Source of the DNA: VFJZ01 sp046598415
GTDB lineage: Bacteria; Actinomycetota; Thermoleophilia; Gaiellales; F1-60-MAGs149
Reading direction: 5' to 3'
DNA length: 64,000 nucleotides
Assembly (NCBI GenBank): GCA_046598415.1
Contig: JBKJIG010000017.1
Span: forward strand, 1 to 64,000
Shown here piece by piece: positions 42,453 to 50,889 of this stretch. The notes under the pieces are model-generated. The model was not told the DNA's origin. It saw only the letters and a program-made list of their open reading frames with translations, and made no database searches. The translations under genes and the position numbers were made by a program. Numbering within the stretch: position 1 is the first letter of the stretch; each line of letters starts with the position of its first letter.

Positions 42453-42928
42453 TGGAGCTGCGGCTCCTCGACATCGAGGAAACACCCCGCCCTGACATCG
42501 CGTACTTGACGGCGCGGCTCGCTCGGTGGTGCAACCACGTGGCCGTCGACGGCCGTCTTACCCCGCTGGGCTACCGGTTCTACCCGATGCCCGGGTCGGA
42601 GGTGCCGTCGTTCTTCTGCAAGCGGTTCATCGCCGGCAGCCGCTCGGCCGCCATCACGCTGCTCGCGGGCTACGACCCGCAGACCGGCGAGGCGGTGCTG
42701 GAGGATTGCCGCTCCGCTCGCGAGGCGGCCCGCCACATCGCCGTCGGCAGGGCCGGCTGGTGGGTGGTCCGGCTAACCTACGGAGCGCGGATGCTCAACC
42801 TCGACGAGCTCTCTGGATCCTACGCTCGGCGTGATCCAGCCTGCTTCGCGGCGTTCGTCGCGGAGCTCGACGCCCTGGGCCTTGCCCGCCGGGCGTCCTG
42901 TCCGATCTGCCATCCGGAAGCGCCGTAG
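42452..42928 (+). CDS. Protein of unknown function (158 aa)
   Basis: A 158-residue cytoplasmic-looking protein, coupled to the preceding small gene by a TGATG overlap. Visible features are a possible alpha/beta core (ITLLAGYDPQTGEAVLED) and a C-terminal CPICHPE segment that could bind a metal. No family is recognised. It ends two bases before the glycosylphosphotransferase start, so these two unknown genes may be part of the exopolysaccharide operon. Confidence 0.6.
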   Translation: MELRLLDIEETPRPDIAYLTARLARWCNHVAVDGRLTPLGYRFYPMPGSEVPSFFCKRFIAGSRSAAITLLAGYDPQTGEAVLEDCRSAREAARHIAVGRAGWWVVRLTYGARMLNLDELSGSYARRDPACFAAFVAELDALGLARRASCPICHPEAP

Positions 42929-42929
42929 C

Positions 42930-44324
42930 GTGGGCACGGCGCCCGCCCTCCGGCAGACGCGCTCGTCGTCCCGCACGGCGCCACTGCGGTCGCACCGCAT
43001 CCTGCGGCTGCGCCAGGGACACTTCTTCCTGGCGCTGCTGTGGTTCTCGGCGCACGAGCTGTCGCGCGATGCCACGCTCGGACGGGCGCTGACCGCCCTG
43101 CTGTGGACGATGGTCTGGTACGCGTCGATCCGCTGGACGCTGCTGCGCGAGTCGCGCGCGGCGCCGAGCTGGGCGTTCACCGTCGTGCGGGCCGCGCAGG
43201 GCGCACTGCTGGCCGGCATGGTGATCCTCGCCGGCAACGCGATCCTCGGCGCCGGCGACAGTACCGCCTCCGAGCTCACCGCGATCACGGCGATGGGCAC
43301 GATCGCCTTCCTCTGGCAGGCCACGGTCGCCGGCCACCACGCGCTGGGCGAACCGTTGCGCTGCGTCATCATCGGGCCGGCCGAGACGGTGCGGATGATG
43401 GAGACCGAGCGCGTCGCGCCGGGCGCCCGCGCGTTCGAGCTGGTGGGCTGGGTCGACGACCGGGCCGAGCCGGGCGCGCGCGGATCCACCCTCGCGCCCT
43501 GTCTCGGCACGCTGGACGACCTGGAGCGCGTCGCCTACGGCGGCGGCATCGACGTGTTCGTGATCGGCGTGCGCACCGGCCGACCGGCGCTGTACGGCCG
43601 CCTGCTCGAGCTGCTGCACCTCGACGTCTCCGTGATGGAGTTCCCGCCGTTCTTCGAGCGCACCTTCGGCCGCGTGCCCCTCGAGGGCCTGACGCCGACG
43701 TGGTTCCTGCACACCATGCACCTGCACCGCCGCGACGAGGAGTCGGTCTCCAAGCGCCTGCTGGACCTGGGGATGGCGGGCGTCGGGCTAATCCTCGCCT
43801 CACCGATCATCGTCGGTGCGGCGATCGCGGTGCGCCTGCGCGGTGGTCCAGGTCCCGTCATCTTCCGCCAGACGCGCATCGGCGAGCACGGCCGCCGGTT
43901 CACGATGCTGAAGTTCCGGTCCATGCGCAAGGACATCTCCAACGACGGCACGACGTGGACGGGAGAGGACGACCCGCGCATCACCGGCGTCGGCAAGATC
44001 CTGCGCCGGTTCCGCATCGACGAGCTGCCGCAGCTCGTGAACGTGTTGCGCGGCGAGATGACGATGGTCGGCCCGCGGCCCGAGACGCCCGACTACGTCC
44101 GCTGGCTGGCGGACGAGATCCCGTTCTACAAGCCGCGCCACTTCACGAAGCCCGGCATCACCGGCTGGGCCCAGGTCTGCGCGGGGTACGCCTCGTCGCT
44201 CGCGGACACGCGCACAAAGCTGTCGTACGACCTCTACTACATCCGCAACCGCTCGTTCTCGCTCGACCTGGCCATCATCCTGCGGACGTTCGCGACGGTG
44301 CTGACCGGCAGCGGGGCGAAGTGA
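42930..44324 (+). CDS. Polyprenyl glycosylphosphotransferase (exopolysaccharide initiation)
   Basis: A 464-residue WcaJ/CpsE-type sugar-phosphate transferase. Several N-terminal membrane helices (about 30-130) are followed by a CoA_binding_3-like cytosolic domain (about 145-245). The catalytic bacterial sugar transferase domain contains KRLLDLGMAGVGLILASPI, IFRQTRIGEHGRRFTMLKF and MTMVGPRPETPDY. It moves a sugar phosphate from a UDP-sugar to undecaprenyl phosphate, the first step of a surface polysaccharide. No other polysaccharide genes are in the window. The GTG start at 42930 directly follows the previous gene. Confidence 0.9.
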   Translation: MGTAPALRQTRSSSRTAPLRSHRILRLRQGHFFLALLWFSAHELSRDATLGRALTALLWTMVWYASIRWTLLRESRAAPSWAFTVVRAAQGALLAGMVILAGNAILGAGDSTASELTAITAMGTIAFLWQATVAGHHALGEPLRCVIIGPAETVRMMETERVAPGARAFELVGWVDDRAEPGARGSTLAPCLGTLDDLERVAYGGGIDVFVIGVRTGRPALYGRLLELLHLDVSVMEFPPFFERTFGRVPLEGLTPTWFLHTMHLHRRDEESVSKRLLDLGMAGVGLILASPIIVGAAIAVRLRGGPGPVIFRQTRIGEHGRRFTMLKFRSMRKDISNDGTTWTGEDDPRITGVGKILRRFRIDELPQLVNVLRGEMTMVGPRPETPDYVRWLADEIPFYKPRHFTKPGITGWAQVCAGYASSLADTRTKLSYDLYYIRNRSFSLDLAIILRTFATVLTGSGAK

Positions 44325-44357
44325 GCGTCCGGATTCGTGTGACTCATGAATATGCTC

Positions 44358-44385
44358 TAAAGAACATATAAACATCTCCCGATAC
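44358..44385 (+). promoter_or_regulatory. Sigma-28-like flagellar promoter upstream of flgB
   Basis: TAAA at 44358-44361 and CCCGATAC at 44378-44385 are separated by 16 bases, close to the sigma-28/sigma-D pattern (TAAA, about 15 bases, GCCGATAT). It is in a local AT-rich patch after the glycosylphosphotransferase and about 90 bases before flgB. Confidence 0.55.
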
Positions 44386-44391
44386 AGGTAT

Positions 44392-44455
44392 TGCTCGCAC
44401 GGACCGCGAGCAGCGCCAGTATCCACGGAAGGACGCCCCGACGGGCGTCCTTTTT
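44392..44455 (+). terminator. Leader hairpin and intrinsic terminator before flgB
   Basis: TGCTCGC/GCGAGCA (44392-44412, loop of seven) is followed by a perfect terminator: GGACGCCC, loop CGAC, GGGCGTCC and then five T (44431-44455). It lies between the sigma-28-like promoter and the flgB Shine-Dalgarno AAGGAGG. It may simply end upstream transcription, or act as an attenuator of the flagellar operon. Confidence 0.75.
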
Positions 44456-44474
44456 GCGTTCTGAAGGAGGTGTC

Positions 44475-44840
44475 ATGGAGCTCTTCGACGTCACGCAGAA
44501 GTCACTCGAGGTCGCCCTGCACGGCACCGAGCTACGGCAGCAGGTGGTCGCGAACAACCTCGCGAACGTCAACACGCCGGGATTCAAGCGCTCGGACGTG
44601 GAGTTCGGCCCGGCGCTCGCCGAGGCCCTGCAGTTCTCGGGCACCAGCTCCGCGGTCGGCGGCGTGTCGGCGGTCGTGAAGACGGACAACCAGTCGGCCA
44701 TGCGGGCCGACGGCAACAACGTCGACATCGACCGCGAGGCCACCTACCTGGCGCAGACGCAGCTCCAGTACTCGGCCCTCATGGCCGTCGTCACCAAGAA
44801 CCTCACGACCATGTCCAGCATCATCACAGGGGCGCGCTGA
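44475..44840 (+). CDS. flgB: Flagellar basal-body rod protein FlgB
   Basis: A 121-residue proximal rod subunit. The N-terminal ANNLANVNTPGFKRSDVEF motif is the shared rod/hook signature, and the C-terminal helix is typical. A strong Shine-Dalgarno (AAGGAGG) precedes the ATG. It is first in a run of genes overlapping by one base (flgB, flgC, fliE), all exported rod parts made together. Confidence 0.95.
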   Translation: MELFDVTQKSLEVALHGTELRQQVVANNLANVNTPGFKRSDVEFGPALAEALQFSGTSSAVGGVSAVVKTDNQSAMRADGNNVDIDREATYLAQTQLQYSALMAVVTKNLTTMSSIITGAR

Positions 44841-45298
44841 TGGGGCTCTTCGACGCGATGAACGTCGCCGCCACCGGGCTCACCGGTGAGCGCATGCGGA
44901 TGGACACGATCGCGGCCAACCTCGCGAACGCCAACTCCACCCGGCGCGCCGACGGCCAGCCCGGCCCGTACCTGCGCCGCCAGGTGGTGCTGCAGGAGTC
45001 GTCGCCGAACGCGGCCGGCCCGGCGCCGAGCTTCTCGACCTTCGGCGACTTCGCCAGCTCGGTCACGCCGGGCGGCGTCAAGATCGCCGGCATCGTCGAG
45101 CAGACCGACGGCACCGGGCTGATCCACGATCCGTCGCACCCGGACGCCGACGCGGACGGCAACGTCCGCACGCCGAACGTGAACTCGGTCGTCGAGATGA
45201 CCGACCTGATCACGGCCACCCGCGCCTACGAGGCCAACACCACCTCGATGAACGCGATCAAGGCCGAGTTCACCCGCGCCCTGGACGTGTTGCGCTAA
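44840..45298 (+). CDS. flgC: Flagellar basal-body rod protein FlgC
   Basis: A 152-residue rod subunit with the N-terminal signature IAANLANANSTR and the C-terminal NVNSVVEMTDLITATRAYEAN motif characteristic of FlgC. Start and stop codons overlap those of flgB (TGATG) and fliE (TAATG). Confidence 0.95.
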   Translation: MGLFDAMNVAATGLTGERMRMDTIAANLANANSTRRADGQPGPYLRRQVVLQESSPNAAGPAPSFSTFGDFASSVTPGGVKIAGIVEQTDGTGLIHDPSHPDADADGNVRTPNVNSVVEMTDLITATRAYEANTTSMNAIKAEFTRALDVLR

Positions 45299-45621
45299 TG
45301 GCCATCGCCCCGATCGGCGCCGTCGGTATCGACGCGCTCCAGCTGTACCGCTCGCTGCCCACCGTCGGCGGCGCCACCGCACCCGGCGGCGCGGCGCCCA
45401 CACAGGGCTTCGGCGAGCTCATCTCCTCGAAGCTCCAGGGCGCCGTCGAGATGCAGAACACCGGCGCGAAGGCCTCGCAGGCCCTGGCGACGGGCACGGC
45501 CACGGACATCTCCGCCGCGACGGTCGCCGTCGAGAAGGCGGCCATCGCGCTCCAGCTCACCGCAGCGTTCCGGAACAAGGCCGTCGAGGCCTACCAGGAC
45601 GTCATGCGGATGCAGATCTAA
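45298..45621 (+). CDS. fliE: Flagellar hook-basal body complex protein FliE
   Basis: A 107-residue adaptor that joins the MS ring to the rod. The C-terminal helices, ending LQLTAAFRNKAVEAYQDVMR, are diagnostic for FliE. It lies directly before fliF, as in most flagellated bacteria. Confidence 0.94.
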   Translation: MAIAPIGAVGIDALQLYRSLPTVGGATAPGGAAPTQGFGELISSKLQGAVEMQNTGAKASQALATGTATDISAATVAVEKAAIALQLTAAFRNKAVEAYQDVMRMQI

Positions 45622-45633
45622 CAGGGGACACGG

Positions 45634-47235
45634 ATGCAGATTCTCGGTATCGCAGTCGATCGGCTCGGCACGGCATCCCGCCTCATCGTCGGCGTGATCG
45701 CGCTGGCCACCATCGGCGTCATCGCGTACATCGTGATGAGCGCCGGCGGGGCGGCGTACACGCCGGCGTTCACGAACCTCGACGCGCGCAGCGCCGGCGA
45801 TCTCCAGTCCGCGCTCGCCGGTGCCGGCATCGCGACCAAGCTGTCCGACGGCGGGGCCACCGTGCTCGTGCCGTCCAGCAAGGTGAACGAGGCCCGCGTG
45901 GCAGCCGGGAAGGCCGGCGTCGGCGGCGACCGCGCCGACTGGTCGCTGCTCGACAAGAGCTCGCTGTCGCAGACCGACGGCCAGTGGCAGATGAAGGTGC
46001 AGCGCGTGCGCTCCGAGATGCTCGCGACGCAGATCGAGGAGATCTCCGGCGTCTGCCGCGCCGACGTCAACCTGGCCATCCCCGAGCGCAGCGTGTTCAG
46101 CGCCGACCAGGAGCAGACGCACGCCTCGGTGAAGGTCGACAGCTGCGGCGGCATCCTCGCCGACTCGGCCGTGCGCGGCATCGTCGCACTGGTCGCGAAC
46201 GGCATCCCGGGCCTGACGCCGCAGAACATCTCCGTGATCGACGCCGACGGCCGCCCGCTCTCCAACCCGACCTCGGCGATCGGCCTCGCCACCGCCGACG
46301 CGATGGCGGCCGAGCGCTCGTGGGAGAACGCGCAGACGGCCATCGCGCAGGCCACGCTCGACAAGATGGTCGGCGTCGGCGCCGGCTCCGCGATCGTGGC
46401 GGGCCAGCTGAACTTCGACGAGACGACCCTCAAGTCGCAGACGTTCGGCGACACGAAGGGCGCGATCCAGGTGTCGAGCGAGACCGAGAAGCTGCGGCAG
46501 GCTGGTGGAGCGACCGGGGGAGTCACCGGCACCACCGCGAACCTCCCCGGCGCGGCCGCGACGAACGGCAGCTCGAGCTCGCAGTACGACCACGTCAAGA
46601 AGAACGGCACGAACGCCGTCGATACCACGCAGACGGAGACCAAGAAGGTCGGCGGCACGCCGAGCAAGATGTCCGTCTCCGTCGTCGTCGACAAGAAGGC
46701 GCTCAAGAACGTCGCCGCCGACGAGGCCGGCGCCCAGCAGATCATCCAGGACACGATCGCGAACGCGATCGGGCTCGACACCACGGACGCGACGAACAAG
46801 ATCAGCGTGTCCGCCGTCGACAAGCTGCCGAACCCGATCGACTCCCTCAAGGCCGCCGGCGTGATCGTGGGCGGCGGCGGTGGCTCCACCAAGTCCGGCA
46901 CGGCGCTCGGCGGGCTGATCCCGGCGCCGTTCGGCGGCATGGTGAACCCGATCATGGCCGGCATCGGCCTGCTGGTGCTGCTGTTCCTGGTTCGCAAGTC
47001 GCTGGCCAAGCGGCAGGCGCTGCTGGGCGAGACCGACGCCTCGTGGCTGCCCGCGCTGGAGGCGCCGCCGATCAAGATCGACGAGCTGATGCCCGCCAGC
47101 TACAACGCGCCCAGCCAGGGCGAGATCCACGCCGCCGAGAAGAAGGCCCTGCAGGGCCGCGTCGAGGAGATCGCCCAGAACCGTCCCTCCGATGTCGCCG
47201 CGCAACTGCGCGGCTGGCTCGCCACTGACGCCTGA
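45634..47235 (+). CDS. fliF: Flagellar MS-ring protein FliF
   Basis: A 533-residue MS-ring protein. Membrane helices are near residues 20-45 and 428-455. The ring-building RBM domains lie between them, with LVPSSKVNEARVAAGKAGV and VNLAIPERSVFS. A C-terminal cytoplasmic tail contacts FliG. The loop around residues 290-330 is rich in Gly, Thr, Asn and Ser. It forms the housing for export and the base of the rod. fliG overlaps its last base. Confidence 0.95.
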   Translation: MQILGIAVDRLGTASRLIVGVIALATIGVIAYIVMSAGGAAYTPAFTNLDARSAGDLQSALAGAGIATKLSDGGATVLVPSSKVNEARVAAGKAGVGGDRADWSLLDKSSLSQTDGQWQMKVQRVRSEMLATQIEEISGVCRADVNLAIPERSVFSADQEQTHASVKVDSCGGILADSAVRGIVALVANGIPGLTPQNISVIDADGRPLSNPTSAIGLATADAMAAERSWENAQTAIAQATLDKMVGVGAGSAIVAGQLNFDETTLKSQTFGDTKGAIQVSSETEKLRQAGGATGGVTGTTANLPGAAATNGSSSSQYDHVKKNGTNAVDTTQTETKKVGGTPSKMSVSVVVDKKALKNVAADEAGAQQIIQDTIANAIGLDTTDATNKISVSAVDKLPNPIDSLKAAGVIVGGGGGSTKSGTALGGLIPAPFGGMVNPIMAGIGLLVLLFLVRKSLAKRQALLGETDASWLPALEAPPIKIDELMPASYNAPSQGEIHAAEKKALQGRVEEIAQNRPSDVAAQLRGWLATDA

Positions 47236-48302
47236 TGGCCGACGAAGCAGCAACCGCAACGGTGGTGGAGGAGGCCGGCGTCGTCGTCGCGCCGCCGCGG
47301 CTCTCCAACCGCCGCAAGGCCGCGGTCATGGCGGTCGCGCTCGGACCGAACCTCTCGGCCGAGGTGTTCAAGCACCTCTCGCAGGACGAGATCGACGAGC
47401 TCGTGCTCGAGATCGCGTCGCTCGACAAGGTCGACCCGCACGAGCGCAACCAGGTGATGGAGGAGTTCTACGAGGCAGCGCTGGCCCAGGACTTCGTCTC
47501 GCAGGGCGGCATCGGGTTCGCGAAGGACATCCTGGAGCGCGCGGTCGGTGGCGAGAAGGCGATCGAGATCATGGGTCGCCTGTCGACCTACATCCGCGTC
47601 ACGCCGTTCGAGTTCCTGCGCAAGATCGACCCGATCCAGGTCTTCAACTTCCTGCAGCACGAGCATGCGCAGACGATCGCGCTGGTGATGGCCTACCTGC
47701 CCGCCGACGGCGCCGCCCAGGTGATGGGCATGTTCCCGCAGGAGGTGCAGACCGAGGTGGCGATGCGCATCGCCGCGATGGACCGCACGGCGCCCGAGGT
47801 GCTGCGCGAGGTCGAGACCGTCATGGAGCGCAAGCTGTCGAGCCTGATCAACCAGGACCTCGAGGCGGCCGGCGGCGTCAAGGCGCTGGTCGACATCATG
47901 AACTACTCCGACCGGGCCACCGAGCGCAACGTGCTCGAGTACCTGGACGAGAAGGACGCCGAGCTGGCGGACGAGGTTCGCAAGCTGATGTTCGTCTTCG
48001 AGGACCTGCTGATCCTCGACGCCAAGGCGATCCAGCAGCTCCTGAAGGAGGTCGACATGAAGGACGTCGGCCTCGCCCTCAAGGGTGCGAACGAGGACGT
48101 CAAGGCACTCATCTTCGCCAACATGTCGACCCGCGCGAGCGCGATGCTGAACGAGGACATGGAGTTCATGGGCCCGGTCAAGCGCCGCTCGGTCGAGGAG
48201 GCGCAGGGCCGCATCGTCGCGATCGTGCGGCGGCTCGAGGAGACCGGCAAGATCCAGATCGCCCGCGGTGGCGCGGGTGCCGAGGACGAGCTGGTCACCT
48301 AG
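47235..48302 (+). CDS. fliG: Flagellar motor switch protein FliG
   Basis: A 355-residue rotor protein with the three Armadillo-like domains. The middle domain holds the EHAQTIALVMAYLP pattern (EHPQ-like), and the C-terminal torque helix contains charged residues facing MotA (VDMKDVGLALKGANEDVKALIFANMS). It couples MotA/MotB ion flow to rotation and binds the FliM/FliN ring. The N-terminus has a short extra segment (about 25 residues). Confidence 0.95.
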   Translation: MADEAATATVVEEAGVVVAPPRLSNRRKAAVMAVALGPNLSAEVFKHLSQDEIDELVLEIASLDKVDPHERNQVMEEFYEAALAQDFVSQGGIGFAKDILERAVGGEKAIEIMGRLSTYIRVTPFEFLRKIDPIQVFNFLQHEHAQTIALVMAYLPADGAAQVMGMFPQEVQTEVAMRIAAMDRTAPEVLREVETVMERKLSSLINQDLEAAGGVKALVDIMNYSDRATERNVLEYLDEKDAELADEVRKLMFVFEDLLILDAKAIQQLLKEVDMKDVGLALKGANEDVKALIFANMSTRASAMLNEDMEFMGPVKRRSVEEAQGRIVAIVRRLEETGKIQIARGGAGAEDELVT

Positions 48303-48305
48303 CCG

Positions 48306-49022
48306 TTGGCCGAGAACCGCATCATCGCCCGCGCCACCGCCGCGGGCACCCGGCGCCTGGCCGCCGTGCCACTCGACCCACTGGTCGAGCCGCACGAGGG
48401 CGGCCGCGTCGCGACGAGGGCCTCCGGGCCACCGGCCACCGGCCTGAACGCCTTCCTGGCCGCCGCGCAGCGCCAGGGCGCGGCGCTGGTGGAGGTGGCG
48501 CGCGAGCAGGCAGAGCAGATCGCCACCCAGGCTCGCGAGGACGGGTATCGGAGCGGCTACGAGGAGGGCAAGGCGCAGGCCCAGCGTGAGACCTGTGACC
48601 TGCTGCAGTTCGCCGAGTCGGCCGTCCGCGAGGTGTCCGACACCCGGTCACGGCTGCTCGAGGAGAACGAGACGGCGCTGGTCGAGCTCGCCATCCAGAC
48701 GGCCGAGAAGATCCTCCAGGCGACGCTCGACGCCGAGCCCCAGCGCGTCACCGACGTGCTGCGCGGCGCGCTGCGCAAGGCGTACGTCCGTGACCGGCTC
48801 CAGGTGGTGTGCAACCCGGAGGACCTGGCCATGATCGAGAGCTCCGAGGATGCGCTGCAGGCGCAGGTCGGCACGCTCAAGGGCCTCGAGCTGATCGGCG
48901 ACCGCCGCGTGCAGCGCGGCGGCGTGATCGTGCGCACGCCGGGCGGCGACGTGGATGCGACGATCGGCTCCCAGCTGGAGCGCATCCGGGCCGCGCTGCT
49001 AGGTGAGGACGCCAGTGGCTGA
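48306..49022 (+). CDS. fliH: Flagellar export ATPase regulator FliH
   Basis: A 238-residue FliH-type stator of the export ATPase. The long central helical region (about 60-140, including YRSGYEEGKAQAQ with the GxxxG-like spacing) and the C-terminal V/A-ATPase-E-like domain (RVTDVLRGALRKAYVRDRLQVVCNPEDL) are visible. TTG start three bases after fliG. The end overlaps fliI by eight bases. Confidence 0.88.
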   Translation: MAENRIIARATAAGTRRLAAVPLDPLVEPHEGGRVATRASGPPATGLNAFLAAAQRQGAALVEVAREQAEQIATQAREDGYRSGYEEGKAQAQRETCDLLQFAESAVREVSDTRSRLLEENETALVELAIQTAEKILQATLDAEPQRVTDVLRGALRKAYVRDRLQVVCNPEDLAMIESSEDALQAQVGTLKGLELIGDRRVQRGGVIVRTPGGDVDATIGSQLERIRAALLGEDASG

Positions 49023-50340
49023 GGGCCGCCTCGGGCAGTACGCGGAACGGCTGCGGATGGCCGACCCGTACCGCACCATGGGCCGCGTCGCCGAGGTGAT
49101 CGGCCTGGTCGTGGAGTCGACTGGCCCGGACGCCGAGGTGGGGGAGCTGTGCCTGATCGGCAACGACCGTCGGGAGCGGGTGCTGGCCGAGGTGGTCGGC
49201 TTCCGCGCCGGCCGCACGATGCTGATGCCGCTCGGGGAGCTGACCGGCATCCGGCCCGGCGACCCCGTCGTCGGCGCCGGCCGCTCGCTGCGGGCGCCGG
49301 TCGGCGACGCCGTGCTCGGCCGCGTGCTGGACGGGCTCGGCAACCCGATCGACGGCGGCGAACCGCTCGATGCCGGCGGCCGCTACGTCGAGCGCCGGCC
49401 GCTCGACGCGACGCCGCCCTCGCCGCTGCTGCGCCGCCCGATCGACCAGCGCCTGCCGCTCGGCGTGCGCGCGCTGGACGTGCTCGTCCCCTGCGGCCGC
49501 GGCCAGCGGCTCGGCATCTTCGCCGGATCCGGCGTCGGCAAGTCGACGCTGCTCGGCATGATCGCCCGCAACACCGAGGCCGACGTGACCGTGATCGGCC
49601 TCGTCGGCGAGCGCGGACGTGAGGTGCGCGAGTTCGTGGATCGCGACCTCGGCCCGGAGGGCCTGAAGCGCTCGGTGCTGTGCGTGGCGACCTCCGACCA
49701 GCCGGCGCTGGCCCGCGTCAAGTGCGCCGAGACGGCGATGACCATCGCCGAGGCGTTCCGGGACGAGGGCAAGGATGTGCTGCTGCTGATCGACTCGGTC
49801 ACGCGGTTCGCGATGGCGCACCGGGAGATCGGCCTCGCGGTCGGCGAGCCGCCCGCCAGCCGCGGCTACACGCCGAGCGTGTTCGCCGCCCTGCCGAAGC
49901 TGCTCGAGCGCGCCGGCAGCGGTACGCGCGGCTCGATCACGGCGCTGATCACGGTGCTGGTCGAGGGCGACGACATGAACGAGCCGGTCGCCGACGCCGT
50001 CCGCGGCATCCTCGACGGCCACCTCGTGCTCGACCGGCGCCTCGCGCACCGCAACCAGTACCCGGCGATCGACGTGCTGCAGTCGGTCTCGCGCTTGACC
50101 GGCTCGATCACGACGCCCGCGGCGCGCCAGGCCGCCGGCCGCCTGCGCGACCTGCTCGCGACGTACCGCGCGAAGGAGGATCTGATCTCGATCGGCGCCT
50201 ACCAGCGCGGGTCGGATCCGAAGATCGACGAGGCGATCGACATGATCGGGCCGCTGGAGGAGTTCCTCCGCCAGGGCGCCGAGGAGATCGAGCAGCCGGA
50301 GATCGCGGAGCGCCGTCTGGCGACCATGCTCGGCCTTTAG
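49015..50340 (+). CDS. fliI: Flagellum-specific ATPase FliI
   Basis: A 441-residue export ATPase related to F1-beta. The Walker A motif is GSGVGKST in FAGSGVGKSTLLGMIARN, and VGERGREVREF and LLLIDSVTRFAMAHREIG are present. It powers or gates flagellar protein secretion with FliH and FliJ. I chose the GTG at 49015 because AGGTGAGG lies six bases upstream; an in-frame start at 49003 would add four residues. Confidence 0.95.
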   Translation: MAEGRLGQYAERLRMADPYRTMGRVAEVIGLVVESTGPDAEVGELCLIGNDRRERVLAEVVGFRAGRTMLMPLGELTGIRPGDPVVGAGRSLRAPVGDAVLGRVLDGLGNPIDGGEPLDAGGRYVERRPLDATPPSPLLRRPIDQRLPLGVRALDVLVPCGRGQRLGIFAGSGVGKSTLLGMIARNTEADVTVIGLVGERGREVREFVDRDLGPEGLKRSVLCVATSDQPALARVKCAETAMTIAEAFRDEGKDVLLLIDSVTRFAMAHREIGLAVGEPPASRGYTPSVFAALPKLLERAGSGTRGSITALITVLVEGDDMNEPVADAVRGILDGHLVLDRRLAHRNQYPAIDVLQSVSRLTGSITTPAARQAAGRLRDLLATYRAKEDLISIGAYQRGSDPKIDEAIDMIGPLEEFLRQGAEEIEQPEIAERRLATMLGL

Positions 50341-50355
50341 ACTTTACAACTTTCA

Positions 50356-50363
50356 ACCGATAT
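50356..50363 (+). promoter_or_regulatory. Possible sigma-28-like -10 element before fliJ
   Basis: ACCGATAT resembles the flagellar sigma -10 (GCCGATAT). The only -35 candidate is TAGA at 50338-50341, 14 bases upstream, overlapping the fliI stop region. This is weaker than the flgB and fliL sites. Confidence 0.35.
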
Positions 50364-50380
50364 AACTGATGGCTATGGAT

Positions 50381-50416
50381 GGCCGGCGACGCCCAGGAGG
50401 GCGAGGCCGGCCTTTT
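50381..50416 (+). terminator. Intrinsic terminator-like hairpin before fliJ
   Basis: GGCCGGC (50381-50387) pairs with GCCGGCC (50406-50412). Inside is a second stem, CGCCC/GGGCG, with an AGGA loop, separated by GA and AG (possible tandem G-A pairs). TTTT follows. It ends the flgB-fliI transcription block or attenuates fliJ, whose ATG is only nine bases after the T run. Confidence 0.7.
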
Positions 50417-50424
50417 GCATTTTC

Positions 50425-50889
50425 ATGAAGCGTTTCCACTTCACACTCGACAGCGTCCGCGATCTGCGGGAGGACCGGCAGACGGCCGCCATGATGGCGC
50501 TCGCCGACCGTATCGCCACGCATGCGCGCGCCCAGGAGGCAGCCGAGGTCTCGTTGCGGCGCCACCGCGCAGCGCAGGCGGCCCTGGCGGGAGCGGGGCG
50601 GCCGGCAGCGCTGCTGCTGCAGGCCGATCGCAACCGCGACGCGGCGCGCCTCGGGCTCGAGGCGGCGGTGGTCGAGCTGCGCGACACGGCGTTCGGCGTC
50701 GACGCGGCGCGCGACGATCTGGTCGAGGCACGACAGGCCCTGGAGAGCGTGCGCAAGCTCGAGCAGCGCCGCCGCGACGAACACCGTGCGGTCCGGCTCC
50801 GGGACGAGGAGCGCGAGGTCGCCGACATCGTCGAGGCGCGGGCGGCGCGCGCGATGGCGCTGGCCCGGCGCGGGGGCGCAGCCGCGTGA
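50425..50889 (+). CDS. fliJ: Flagellar export protein FliJ
   Basis: A 154-residue coiled-coil protein beginning MKRFHFTLDSVRDLREDRQ, the typical FliJ start (FxFxLxxVxxxR). It is the central stalk of the FliI ring and an escort for export chaperones. There is no Shine-Dalgarno in the nine bases between the terminator T run and the ATG, so expression may depend on a leaderless start or on unfolding of the hairpin. The stop overlaps the next gene (GTGA). Confidence 0.85.
   Translation: MKRFHFTLDSVRDLREDRQTAAMMALADRIATHARAQEAAEVSLRRHRAAQAALAGAGRPAALLLQADRNRDAARLGLEAAVVELRDTAFGVDAARDDLVEARQALESVRKLEQRRRDEHRAVRLRDEEREVADIVEARAARAMALARRGGAAA

Noticed and set aside
44386..44475. c-di-GMP riboswitch in the flgB leader
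   Set aside because: The conserved GEMM core and tetraloop-receptor sequences are absent.
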